DNA of 64,000 nt from the NCBI GenBank assembly GCA_037893225.1, contig JAZGUH010000451.1, forward strand, positions 1,506,001 through 1,570,000, given 5' to 3'. Position numbers and translations under genes: made by a program. The notes below the pieces were generated by a model. It searched no databases, was not told the origin of the DNA, and saw nothing but the letters and a program-made list of their open reading frames with translations. Below are positions 29,231-42,955 of this stretch, piece after piece. Origin of the DNA: Hippasteria phrygiana (taxonomy: Eukaryota; Echinodermata; Asteroidea; Valvatida; Goniasteridae). Every line of letters begins with the position of its first letter. Within the stretch, counting starts at the first letter, position 1.

Positions 29231-32200
29231 ATATGAACAGGGAAAGGAGGGTCGTTCATCTGAAAATGTGGCAAACGTTAAGCAGTCACAATGCAGTAAA
29301 CGGAAGAACGCACACAGAGTTCACCGGAAGAAATTTGTTGCGAGGTTTGAATTTTCTCGAAGAGTTCTAACGCTGTGAAGCTGGCGATGGTCTCAAATTG
29401 TTGCGCTAGATCTAAGCTACCCATACGTGTGAAAATTACTGGATTTGGTGAATATCCCATTCAATTATGAACAGGGAAAGGAGGGGCGTTCATCTGAAAA
29501 TTTGGCAAACGTTAAGCAGTCACAATGCAGTAAACGGAAGAACGCACACAGAGTTCACCGGAAGAAATTTGTTGCGAGGTTTGAATTTTCTCGAAGAGTT
29601 CTAACGCTGTGAAGCTGGCGATGGTCTCAAATTGTTGCGCTAGATCTAAGCTACCCATACGTGTGAAAATTACTAGATTTGGTCAATATCCCAATAAATT
29701 ATGAACAGGGAAAGGAGGGGCGTTCATCTGAAAATGTGGCAAACGTTAAGCAGTCACAATGCAGTAAACGGAAGAACGCACACAGAGTTCACGGAAAAAA
29801 ATTTGTTGCGAGGTTTGAATTTTCTCGAAGAGTTCTAACGCTGTGAAGCTGGCGATGGTCTGAAATTGTTGCGCTATATCTAAGCTACCCATACGTGTGA
29901 AAATTGCTGGATTTGGTCAATATCCTATTAAATTATGAACAGGGAAAGGAGGGGCGTTCATCTGAAAATTTGGCAAACGTTAAGCAGCCACAATGCAGTA
30001 AACGGGAGAACGCACACAGAGTTCACTGGAATAAATTTGTTGCGAGGTTTGAATTTTCTCGAAGAGTTCTAACGCTGTGAAGCTGGCGATAGTCTCAAAT
30101 TGTTGCGCTAGATCTAAGCTACCCATACGTGTGAAAATTGCTGGATTTGGTCAATATCCCAATAAATTATGAGCAGGGAAAGGAGGGGCGTTCATCTGAA
30201 AATTTGGCAAACGTTAAGCAGTCACAATGCAGTAAACGGGAGAACGCACAAAGAGTTCACAGGAACAAAATGTTGCGAGGTTTGAATTTTCTCGAAGAGT
30301 TCTAACGCTGTGAAGCTGGCGATGGTCTCAAATTGTTGCGCTAGATCTAAGCTACCCATACGTGTGAAAATTACTGGATTTGGTGAATATTTCATTCAAT
30401 TATGAACAGGGAAAGGAGGGGCGTTCATCTGAAAATGTGGCAAACGTTAAGCAGTCACAATGCAGTAAACGGAAGAACGCACACAGAGTTCACAGGAAGA
30501 AATTTGTTGCGAGGTTTGAATTTTCTCGAAGAGTTCTAACGCTGTGAAGCTGGCGATGGTCTCAAATTGTTGCGCTAGATCTAAGCTACCCATACGTGTG
30601 AAAATTACTGGATTTGGTGAATATCCCATTCAATTATGAACAGGGAAAGGAGGGGCGTTCATCTGAAAATTTGGCAAACGTTAAGCAGTCACAATGCAGT
30701 AAACGGAAGAACGCACACAGAGTTCACCGGAAGAAATTTGTTGCGAGGTTTGAATTTTCTCGAAGAGTTCTAACGCTGTGAAGCTGGCGATGGTCTCAAA
30801 TTGTTGCGCTAGATCTAAGCTACCCATACGTGTGAAAATTACTAGATTTGGTCAATATCCCAATAAATTATGAACAGGGAAAGGAGGGGCGTTCATCTGA
30901 AAATGTGGCAAACGTTAAGCAGTCACAATGCAGTAAACGGAAGAACGCACACAGAGTTCACGGAAAAAAATTTGTTGCGAGGTTTGAATTTTCTCGAAGA
31001 GTTCTAACGCTGTGAAGCTGGCGATGGTCTGAAATTGTTGCGCTATATCTAAGCTACCCATACGTGTGAAAATTGCTGGATTTGGTCAATATCCTATTAA
31101 ATTATGAACAGGGAAAGGAGGGGCGTTCATCTGAAAATTTGGCAAACGTTAAGCAGCCACAATGCAGTAAATGGGAGAACGCACACAGAGTTCACTGGAA
31201 GAAATTTGTTGCGAGGTTTGAATTTTCTCGAAGAGTTCTAACGCTGTGAAGCTGGCGATAGTCTCAAATTGTTGCGCTAGATCTAAGCTACCCATACGTG
31301 TGAAAATTGCTGGATTTGGTCAATATCCCAATAAATTATGAGCAGGGAAAGGAGGGGCGTTCATCTGAAAATTTGGCAAACGTTAAGCAGTCACAATGCA
31401 GTAAACGGGAGAACGCACAAAGAGTTCACAGGAACAAAATGTTGCGAGGTTTGAATTTTCTCGAAGAGTTCTAACGCTGTGAAGCTGGCGATGGTCTCAA
31501 ATTGTTGCGCTAGATCTAAGCTACCCATACGTGTGAAAATTACTGGATTTGGTGAATATTTCATTCAATTATGAACAGGGAAAGGAGGGGCGTTCATCTG
31601 AAAATGTGGCAAACGTTAAGCAGTCACAATGCAGTAAACGGAAGAACGCACACAGAGTTCACCGGAAGAAATTTGTTGCGAGGTTTGAATTTTCTCGAAG
31701 AGTTCTAACGCTGTGAAGCTGGCGATGGTCTCAAATTGTTGCGCTAGATCTAAGCTACCCATACGTGTGAAAATTACTGGATTTGGTGAATATCCCATTC
31801 AATTATGAACAGGGAAAGGAGGGGCGTTCATCTGAAAATTTGGCAAACGTTAAGCAGTCACAATGCAGTAAACGGAAGAACGCACACAGAGTTCACGGGA
31901 AGAAATTTGTTGCGAGGTTTGAATTTTCTCGAAGAGTTCTAACGCTGTGAAGCTGGCGATGGTCTCAAATTGTTGCCCTAGATCTAAGCTACCCATACGT
32001 GTGAAAATTGCTAGATTTGGTCAATATCCCAATAAATTATGAACAGGGAAAGGAGGGGCGTTCATCTGAAAATGTGGCAAACGTTAAGCAGTCACAATGC
32101 AGTAAACGGAAGAACGCACACAGAGTTCACGGAAAAAAATTTGTTGCGAGGTTTGAATTTTCTCGAAGAGTTCTAACGCTGTGAAGCTGGCGATGGTCTG

Positions 32201-35200
32201 AAATTGTTGCGCTATATCTAAGCTACCCATACGTGTGAAAATTGCTGGATTTGGTCAATATCCTATTAAATTATGAACAGGGAAAGGAGGGGCGTTCATC
32301 TGAAAATTTGGCAAACGTTAAGCAGCCACAATGCAGTAAACGGGAGAACGCACACAGAGTTCACTGGAAGAAATTTGTTGCGAGGTTTGAATTTTCTCGA
32401 AGAGTTCTAACGCTGTGAAGCTGGCGATAGTCTCAAATTGTTGCGCTAGATCTAAGCTACCCATACGTGTGAAAATTGCTGGATTTGGTCAATATCCCAA
32501 TAAATTATGAACAGGGAAAGGAGGGGCGTTCATCTGAAAATTTGGCAAACGTTAAGCAGTCACAATGCAGTAAACGGGAGAACGCACAAAGAGTTCACAG
32601 GAAAAAAATGTTGCGAGGTTTGAATTTTCTCGAAGAGTTCTAACGCTGTGAAGCTGGCGATGGTCTCAAATTGTTGCGCTAGATCTAAGCTACCCATACG
32701 TGTTAAAATTACTGGATTTGGTGAATATTTCATTCAATTATGAACAGGGAAAGGAGGGTCGTTCATCTGAAAATGTGGCAAACGTTAAGCAGTCACAATG
32801 CAGTAAACGGAAGAACGCACACAGAGTTCACCGGAAGAAATTTGTTGCGAGGTTTGAATTTTCTCGAAGAGTTCAAACGCTGTGAAGCTGGCGATGGTCT
32901 CAAATTGTTGCGCTAGATCTAAGCTACCCATACGTGTGAAAATTACTGGATTTGGTGAATATCCCATTCAATTATGAACAGGGAAAGGAGGGGCGTTCAT
33001 CTGAAAATGTGGCAAACGTTAAGCAATCACAATGCAGTAAACGGAAGAACGCACACAGAGTTCACGGGAAGAAATTTGTTGCGAGGTTTGAATTTTCTCG
33101 AAGAGTTCTAACGCTGTGAAGCTGGCGATGGTCTCAAATTGTTGCCCTAGATCTAAGCTACCCATACGTGTGAAAATTGCTAGATTTGGTCAATATCCCA
33201 ATAAATTATGAACAGGGAAAGGAGGGGCGTTCATCTGAAAATGTGGCAAACGTTAAGCAGTCACAATGCAGTAAACGGAAGAACGCACACAGAGTTCACG
33301 GAAAAAAATTTGTTGCGAGGTTTGAATTTTCTCGAAGAGTTCTAACGCTGTGAAGCTGGCGATGGTCTGAAATTGTTGCGCTATATCTAAGCTACCCATA
33401 CGTGTGAAAATTGCTGGATTTGGTCAATATCCTATTAAATTATGAACAGGGAAAGGAGGGGCGTTCATCTGAAAATTTGGCAAACGTTAAGCAGCCACAA
33501 TGCAGTAAACGGGAGAACGCACACAGAGTTCACTGGAAGAAATTTGTTGCGAGGTTTGAATTTTCTCGAAGAGTTCTAACGCTGTGAAGCTGGCGATAGT
33601 CTCAAATTGTTGCGCTAGATCTAAGCTACCCATACGTGTGAAAATTGCTGGATTTGGTCAATATCCCAATAAATTATGAACAGGGAAAGGAGGGGCGTTC
33701 ATCTGAAAATTTGGCAAACGTTAAGCAGTCACAATGCAGTAAACGGGAGAACGCACAAAGAGTTCACAGGAAAAAAATGTTGCGAGGTTTGAATTTTCTC
33801 GAAGAGTTCTAACGCTGTGAAGCTGGCGATGGTCTCAAATTGTTGCGCTAGATCTAAGCTACCCATACGTGTGAAAATTACTGGATTTGGTGAATATTTC
33901 ATTCAATTATGAACAGGGAAAGGAGGGGCGTTCATCTGAAAATGTGGCAAACGTTAAGCAGTCACAATGCAGTAAACGGAAGAACGCACACAGAGTTCAC
34001 CGGAAGAAATTTGTTGCGAGGTTTGAATTTTCTCGAAGAGTTCTAACGCTGTGAAGCTGGCGATGGTCTCAAATTGTTGCGCTAGATCTAAGCTACCCAT
34101 ACGTGTGAAAATTACTGGATTTGGTGAATATCCCATTCAATTATGAACAGGGAAAGGAGGGGCGTTCATCTGAAAATTTGGCAAACGTTAAGCAGTCACA
34201 ATGCAGTAAACGGAAGAACGCACACAGAGTTCACGGGAAGAAATTTGTTGCGAGGTTTGAATTTTCTCGAAGAGTTCTAACGCTGTGAAGCTGGCGATGG
34301 TCTCAAATTGTTGCCCTAGATCTAAGCTACCCATACGTGTGAAAATTGCTAGATTTGGTCAATATCCCAATAAATTATGAACAGGGAAAGGAGGGGCGTT
34401 CATCTGAAAATGTGGCAAACGTTAAGCAGTCACAATGCAGTAAACGGAAGAACGCACACAGAGTTCACGGAAAAAAATTTGTTGCGAGGTTTGAATTTTC
34501 TCGAAGAGTTCTAACGCTGTGAAGCTGGCGATGGTCTGAAATTGTTGCGCTATATCTAAGCTACCCATACGTGTGAAAATTGCTGGATTTGGTCAATATC
34601 CTATTAAATTATGAACAGGGAAAGGAGGGGCGTTCATCTGAAAATTTGGCAAACGTTAAGCAGCCACAATGCAGTAAACGGGAGAACGCACACAGAGTTC
34701 ACTGGAAGAAATTTGTTGCGAGGTTTGAATTTTCTCGAAGAGTTCTAACGCTGTGAAGCTGGCGATGGTCTCAAATTGTTGCGCTAGATCTAAGCTACCC
34801 ATACGTGTGAACATTACTGGATTTGGTGAATATTTCATTCAATTATGAACAGGGAAAGGAGGGTCGTTCATCTGAAAATGTGGCAAACGTTAAGCAGTCA
34901 CAATGCAGTAAACGGAAGAACGCACACAGAGTTCACCGGAAGAAATTTGTTGCGAGGTTTGAATTTTCTCGAAGAGTTCAAACGCTGTGAAGCTGGCGAT
35001 GGTCTCAAATTGTTGCGCTAGATCTAAGCTACCCATACGTGTGAAAATTACTGGATTTGGTGAATATCCCATTCAATTATGAACAGGGAAAGGAGGGGCG
35101 TTCATCTGAAAATGTGGCAAACGTTAAGCAATCACAATGCAGTAAACGGAAGAACGCACACAGAGTTCACGGGAAGAAATTTGTTGCGAGGTTTGAATTT

Positions 35201-35734
35201 TCTCGAAGAGTTCTAACGCTGTGAAGCTGGCGATGGTCTCAAATTGTTGCCCTAGATCTAAGCTACCCATACGTGTGAAAATTGCTAGATTTGGTCAATA
35301 TCCCAATAAATTATGAACAGGGAAAGGAGGGGCGTTCATCTGAAAATGTGGCAAACGTTAAGCAGTCACAATGCAGTAAACGGAAGAACGCACACAGAGT
35401 TCACGGAAAAAAATTTGTTGCGAGGTTTGAATTTTCTCGAAGAGTTCTAACGCTGTGAAGCTGGCGATGGTCTGAAATTGTTGCGCTATATCTAAGCTAC
35501 CCATACGTGTGAAAATTGCTGGATTTGGTCAATATCCTATTAAATTATGAACAGGGAAAGGAGGGGCGTTCATCTGAAAATTTGGCAAACGTTAAGCAGT
35601 CACAATGCAGTAAACGGAAGAACGCACACAGAGTTCACGGGAAGAAATTTGTTGCGAGGTTTGAATTTTCTCGAAGAGTTCTAACGCTGTGAAGCTGGCG
35701 ATGGTCTCAAATTGTTGCCCTAGATCTAAGCTAC

Positions 35735-38700
35735 CCATACGTGTGAAAATTGCTAGATTTGGTCAATATCCCAATAAATTATGAACAGGGAAAGGAGGGG
35801 CGTTCATCTGAAAATGTGGCAAACGTTAAGCAGTCACAATGCAGTAAACGGAAGAACGCACACAGAGTTCACGGAAAAAAATTTGTTGCGAGGTTTGAAT
35901 TTTCTCGAAGAGTTCTAACGCTGTGAAGCTGGCGATGGTCTGAAATTGTTGCGCTATATCTAAGCTACCCATACGTGTGAAAATTGCTGGATTTGGTCAA
36001 TATCCTATTAAATTATGAACAGGGAAAGGAGGGGCGTTCATCTGAAAATTTGGCAAACGTTAAGCAGCCACAATGCAGTAAACGGGAGAACGCACACAGA
36101 GTTCACTGGAAGAAATTTGTTGCGAGGTTTGAATTTTCTCGAAGAGTTCTAACGCTGTGAAGCTGGCGATAGTCTCAAATTGTTGCGCTAGATCTAAGCT
36201 ACCCATACGTGTGAAAATTGCTGGATTTGGTCAATATCCCAATAAATTATGAACAGGGAAAGGAGGGGCGTTCATCTGAAAATTTGGCAAACGTTAAGCA
36301 GTCACAATGCAGTAAACGGGAGAACGCACAAAGAGTTCACAGGAAAAAAATGTTGCGAGGTTTGAATTTTCTCGAAGAGTTCTAACGCTGTGAAGCTGGC
36401 GATGGTCTCAAATTGTTGCGCTAGATCTAAGCTACCCATACGTGTGAACATTACTGGATTTGGTGAATATTTCATTCAATTATGAACAGGGAAAGGAGGG
36501 TCGTTCATCTGAAAATGTGGCAAACGTTAAGCAGTCACAATGCAGTAAACGGAAGAACGCACACAGAGTTCACCGGAAGAAATTTGTTGCGAGGTTTGAA
36601 TTTTCTCGAAGAGTTCAAACGCTGTGAAGCTGGCGATGGTCTCAAATTGTTGCGCTAGATCTAAGCTACCCATACGTGTGAAAATTACTGGATTTGGTGA
36701 ATATCCCATTCAATTATGAACAGGGAAAGGAGGGGCGTTCATCTGAAAATGTGGCAAACGTTAAGCAATCACAATGCAGTAAACGGAAGAACGCACACAG
36801 AGTTCACGGGAAGAAATTTGTTGCGAGGTTTGAATTTTCTCGAAGAGTTCTAACGCTGTGAAGCTGGCGATGGTCTCAAATTGTTGCCCTAGATCTAAGC
36901 TACCCATACGTGTGAAAATTGCTAGATTTGGTCAATATCCCAATAAATTATGAACAGGGAAAGGAGGGGCGTTCATCTGAAAATGTGGCAAACGTTAAGC
37001 AGTCACAATGCAGTAAACGGAAGAACGCACACAGAGTTCACGGAAAAAAATTTGTTGCGAGGTTTGAATTTTCTCGAAGAGTTCTAACGCTGTGAAGCTG
37101 GCGATGGTCTGAAATTGTTGCGCTATATCTAAGCTACCCATACGTGTGAAAATTGCTGGATTTGGTCAATATCCTATTAAATTATGAACAGGGAAAGGAG
37201 GGGCGTTCATCTGAAAATTTGGCAAACGTTAAGCAGCCACAATGCAGTAAACGGGAGAACGCACACAGAGTTCACTGGAAGAAATTTGTTGCGAGGTTTG
37301 AATTTTCTCGAAGAGTTCTAACGCTGTGAAGCTGGCGATAGTCTCAAATTGTTGCGCTAGATCTAAGCTACCCATACGTGTGAAAATTGCTGGATTTGGT
37401 CAATATCCCAATAAATTATGAACAGGGAAAGGAGGGGCGTTCATCTGAAAATTTGGCAAACGTTAAGCAGTCACAATGCAGTAAACGGGAGAACGCACAA
37501 AGAGTTCACAGGAAAAAAATGTTGCGAGGTTTGAATTTTCTCGAAGAGTTCTAACGCTGTGAAGCTGGCGATGGTCTCAAATTGTTGCGCTAGATCTAAG
37601 CTACCCATACGTGTGAACATTACTGGATTTGGTGAATATTTCATTCAATTATGAACAGGGAAAGGAGGGTCGTTCATCTGAAAATGTGGCAAACGTTAAG
37701 CAGTCACAATGCAGTAAACGGAAGAACGCACACAGAGTTCACCGGAAGAAATTTGTTGCGAGGTTTGAATTTTCTCGAAGAGTTCAAACGCTGTGAAGCT
37801 GGCGATGGTCTCAAATTGTTGCGCTAGATCTAAGCTACCCATACGTGTGAAAATTACTGGATTTGGTGAATATCCCATTCAATTATGAACAGGGAAAGGA
37901 GGGGCGTTCATCTGAAAATGTGGCAAACGTTAAGCAATCACAATGCAGTAAACGGAAGAACGCACACAGAGTTCACGGGAAGAAATTTGTTGCGAGGTTT
38001 GAATTTTCTCGAAGAGTTCTAACGCTGTGAAGCTGGCGATGGTCTGAAATTGTTGCGCTATATCTAAGCTACCCATACGTGTGAAAATTGCTGGATTTGG
38101 TCAATATCCTATTAAATTATGAACAGGGAAAGGAGGGGCGTTCATCTGAAAATTTGGCAAACGTTAAGCAGCCACAATGCAGTAAACGGGAGAACGCACA
38201 CAGAGTTCACTGGAAGAAATTTGTTGCGAGGTTTGAATTTTCTCGAAGAGTTCTAACGCTGTGAAGCTGGCGATAGTCTCAAATTGTTGCGCTAGATCTA
38301 AGCTACCCATACGTGTGAAAATTGCTGGGTTTGGTCAATATCCCAATAAATTATGAACAGGGAAAGGAGGGGCGTTCATCTGAAAATTTGGCAAACGTTA
38401 AGCAGTCACAATGCAGTAAACGGGAGAACGCACAAAGAGTTCACAGGAAAAAAATGTTGCGAGGTTTGAATTTTCTCGAAGAGTTCTAACGCTGTGAAGC
38501 TGGCGATGGTCTCAAATTGTTGCGCTAGATCTAAGCTACCCATACGTGTGAAAATTACTGGATTTGGTGAATATTTCATTCAATTATGAACAGGGAAAGG
38601 AGGGTCGTTCATCTGAAAATGTGGCAAACGTTAAGCAGTCACAATGCAGTAAACGGAAGAACGCACACAGAGTTCACCGGAAGAAATTTGTTGCGAGGTT

Positions 38701-41700
38701 TGAATTTTCTCGAAGAGTTCTAACGCTGTGAAGCTGGCGATGGTCTGAAATCGTTGCGCTATATCTAAGCTACCCATACGTGTGAAAATTGCTGGATTTG
38801 GTCAATATCCTATTAAATTATGAACAGGGAAAGGAGGGGCGTTCATCTGAAAATTTGGCAAACGTTAAGCAGCCACAATGCAGTAAACGGGAGAACGCAC
38901 ACAGAGTTCACTGGAAGAAATTTGTTGCGAGGTTTGAATTTTCTCGAAGAGTTCTAACGCTGTGAAGCTGGCGATAGTCTCAAATTGTTGCGCTAGATCT
39001 AAGCTACCCATACGTGTGAAAATTGCTGGATTTGGTCAATATCCCAATAAATTATGAGCAGGGAAAGGAGGGGCGTTCATCTGAAAATTTGGCAAACGTT
39101 AAGCAGTCACAATGCAGTAAACGGGAGAACGCACAAAGAGTTCACAGGAAAAAAATGTTGCGAGGTTTGAATTTTCTCGAAGAGTTCTAACGCTGTGAAG
39201 CTGGCGATGGTCTCAAATTGTTGCGCTAGATCTAAGCTACCCATACGTGTGAAAATTACTGGATTTGGTGAATATTTCATTCAATTATGAACAGGGAAAG
39301 GAGGGTCGTTCATCTGAAAATGTGGCAAACGTTAAGCAGTCACAATGCAGTAAACGGAAGAACGCACACAGAGTTCACCGGAAGAAATTTGTTGCGAGGT
39401 TTGAATTTTCTCGAAGAGTTCAAACGCTGTGAAGCTGGCGATGGTCTCAAATTGTTGCGCTAGATCTAAGCTACCCATACGTGTGAAAATTACTGGATTT
39501 GGTGAATATCCCATTCAATTATGAACAGGGAAAGGAGGGGCGTTCATCTGAAAATGTGGCAAACGTTAAGCAATCACAATGCAGTAAACGGAAGAACGCA
39601 CACAGAGTTCACGGGAAGAAATTTGTTGCGAGGTTTGAATTTTCTCGAAGAGTTCTAACGCTGTGAAGCTGGCGATGGTCTCAAATTGTTGCCCTAGATC
39701 TAAGCTACCCATACGTGTGAAAATTGCTAGATTTGGTCAATATCCCAATAAATTATGAACAGGGAAAGGAGGGGCGTTCATCTGAAAATGTGGCAAACGT
39801 TAAGCAGTCACAATGCAGTAAACGGAAGAACGCACACAGAGTTCACGGAAAAAAATTTGTTGCGAGGTTTGAATTTTCTCGAAGAGTTCTAACGCTGTGA
39901 AGCTGGCGATGGTCTGAAATTGTTGCGCTATATCTAAGCTACCCATACGTGTGAAAATTGCTGGATTTGGTCAATATCCTATTAAATTATGAACAGGGAA
40001 AGGAGGGGCGTTCATCTGAAAATTTGGCAAACGTTAAGCAGCCACAATGCAGTAAACGGGAGAACGCACACAGAGTTCACTGGAAGAAATTTGTTGCGAG
40101 GTTTGAATTTTCTCGAAGAGTTCTAACGCTGTGAAGCTGGCGATAGTCTCAAATTGTTGCGCTAGATCTAAGCTACCCATACGTGTGAAAATTGCTGGAT
40201 TTGGTCAATATCCCAATAAATTATGAACAGGGAAAGGAGGGGCGTTCATCTGAAAATTTGGCAAACGTTAAGCAGTCACAATGCAGTAAACGGGAGAACG
40301 CACAAAGAGTTCACAGGAAAAAAATGTTGCGAGGTTTGAATTTTCTCGAAGAGTTCTAACGCTGTGAAGCTGGCGATGGTCTCAAATTGTTGCGCTAGAT
40401 CTAAGCTACCCATACGTGTGAAAATTACTGGATTTGGTGAATATTTCATTCAATTATGAACAGGGAAAGGAGGGTCGTTCATCTGAAAATGTGGCAAACG
40501 TTAAGCAGTCACAATGCAGTAAACGGAAGAACGCACACAGAGTTCACCGGAAGAAATTTGTTGCGAGGTTTGAATTTTCTCGAAGAGTTCAAACGCTGTG
40601 AAGCTGGCGATGGTCTCAAATTGTTGCGCTAGATCTAAGCTACCCATACGTGTGAAAATTACTGGATTTGGTGAATATCCCATTCAATTATGAACAGGGA
40701 AAGGAGGGGCGTTCATCTGAAAATGTGGCAAACGTTAAGCAATCACAATGCAGTAAACGGAAGAACGCACACAGAGTTCACGGGAAGAAATTTGTTGCGA
40801 GGTTTGAATTTTCTCGAAGAGTTCTAACGCTGTGAAGCTGGCGATGGTCTGAAATTGTTGCGCTATATCTAAGCTACCCATACGTGTGAAAATTGCTGGA
40901 TTTGATCAATATCCTATTAAATTATGAACAGGGAAAGGAGGGGCGTTCATCTGAAAATTTGGCAAACGTTAAGCAGCCACAATGCAGTAAACGGGAGAAC
41001 GCACACAGAGTTCACTGGAAGAAATTTGTTGCGAGGTTTGAATTTTCTCGAAGAGTTCTAACGCTGTGAAGCTGGCGATAGTCTCAAATTGTTGCGCTAG
41101 ATCTAAGCTACCCATACGTGTGAAAATTGCTGGATTTGGTCAATATCCCAATAAATTATGAACAGGGAAAGGAGGGGCGTTCATCTGAAAATTTGGCAAA
41201 CGTTAAGCAGTCACAATGCAGTAAACGGGAGAACGCACAAAGAGTTCACAGGAAAAAAATGTTGCGAGGTTTGAATTTTCTCGAAGAGTTCTAACGCTGT
41301 GAAGCTGGCGATGGTCTCAAATTGTTGCGCTAGATCTAAGCTACCCATACGTGTGAAAATTACTGGATTTGGTGAATATTTCATTCAATTATGAACAGGG
41401 AAAGGAGGGTCGTTCATCTGAAAATGTGGCAAACGTTAAGCAGTCACAATGCAGTAAACGGAAGAACGCACACAGAGTTCACCGGAAGAAATTTGTTGCG
41501 AGGTTTGAATTTTCTCGAAGAGTTCAAACGCTGTGAAGCTGGCGATGGTCTCAAATTGTTGCGCTAGATCTAAGCTACCCATACGTGTGAAAATTACTGG
41601 ATTTGGTGAATATCCCATTCAATTATGAACAGGGAAAGGAGGGGCGTTCATCTGAAAATGTGGCAAACGTTAAGCAATCACAATGCAGTAAACGGAAGAA

Positions 41701-42955
41701 CGCACACAGAGTTCACGGGAAGAAATTTGTTGCGAGGTTTGAATTTTCTCGAAGAGTTCTAACGCTGTGAAGCTGGCGATGGTCTCAAATTGTTGCCCTA
41801 GATCTAAGCTACCCATACGTGTGAAAATTGCTAGATTTGGTCAATATCCCAATAAATTATGAACAGGGAAAGGAGGGGCGTTCATCTGAAAATGTGGCAA
41901 ACGTTAAGCAGTCACAATGCAGTAAACGGAAGAACGCACACAGAGTTCACGGAAAAAAATTTGTTGCGAGGTTTGAATTTTCTCGAAGAGTTCTAACGCT
42001 GTGAAGCTGGCGATGGTCTGAAATTGTTGCGCTATATCTAAGCTACCCATACGTGTGAAAATTGCTGGATTTGGTCAATATCCTATTAAATTATGAACAG
42101 GGAAAGGAGGGGCGTTCATCTGAAAATTTGGCAAACGTTAAGCAGCCACAATGCAGTAAACGGGAGAACGCACACAGAGTTCACTGGAAGAAATTTGTTG
42201 CGAGGTTTGAATTTTCTCGAAGAGTTCTAACGCTGTGAAGCTGGCGATAGTCTCAAATTGTTGCGCTAGATCTAAGCTACCCATACGTGTGAAAATTGCT
42301 GGATTTGGTCAATATCCCAATAAATTATGAACAGGGAAAGGAGGGGCGTTCATCTGAAAATTTGGCAAACGTTAAGCAGTCACAATGCAGTAAACGGGAG
42401 AACGCACAAAGAGTTCACAGGAAAAAAATGTTGCGAGGTTTGAATTTTCTCGAAGAGTTCTAACGCTGTGAAGCTGGCGATGGTCTCAAATTGTTGCGCT
42501 AGATCTAAGCTACCCATACGTGTGAAAATTACTGGATTTGGTGAATATTTCATTCAATTATGAACAGGGAAAGGAGGGTCGTTCATCTGAAAATGTGGCA
42601 AACGTTAAGCAGTCACAATGCAGTAAACGGAAGAACGCACACAGAGTTCACCGGAAGAAATTTGTTGCGAGGTTTGAATTTTCTCGAAGAGTTCAAACGC
42701 TGTGAAGCTGGCGATGGTCTCAAATTGTTGCGCTAGATCTAAGCTACCCATACGTGTGAAAATTACTGGATTTGGTGAATATCCCATTCAATTATGAACA
42801 GGGAAAGGAGGGGCGTTCATCTGAAAATGTGGCAAACGTTAAGCAATCACAATGCAGTAAACGGAAGAACGCACACAGAGTTCACGGGAAGAAATTTGTT
42901 GCGAGGTTTGAATTTTCTCGAAGAGTTCTAACGCTGTGAAGCTGGCGATGGTCTC
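35735..42955. repeat. 7.2-kb duplicated block, left copy (partner 45,553-51,838)
   Basis: Matches the downstream block at an offset of 9,818 bp (42 monomers) in its first part and 8,883 bp (38 monomers) in its second. The copies therefore differ by one 935-bp, four-monomer indel near 40-41 kb. Private variants present in both copies prove the link: GCTGGGTTTGG at 38,324 and 48,142, GAAATCGTTGCG at 38,747 and 48,565, and TTTGATCAATATCC at 40,901 and 49,784. Confidence 0.8.
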
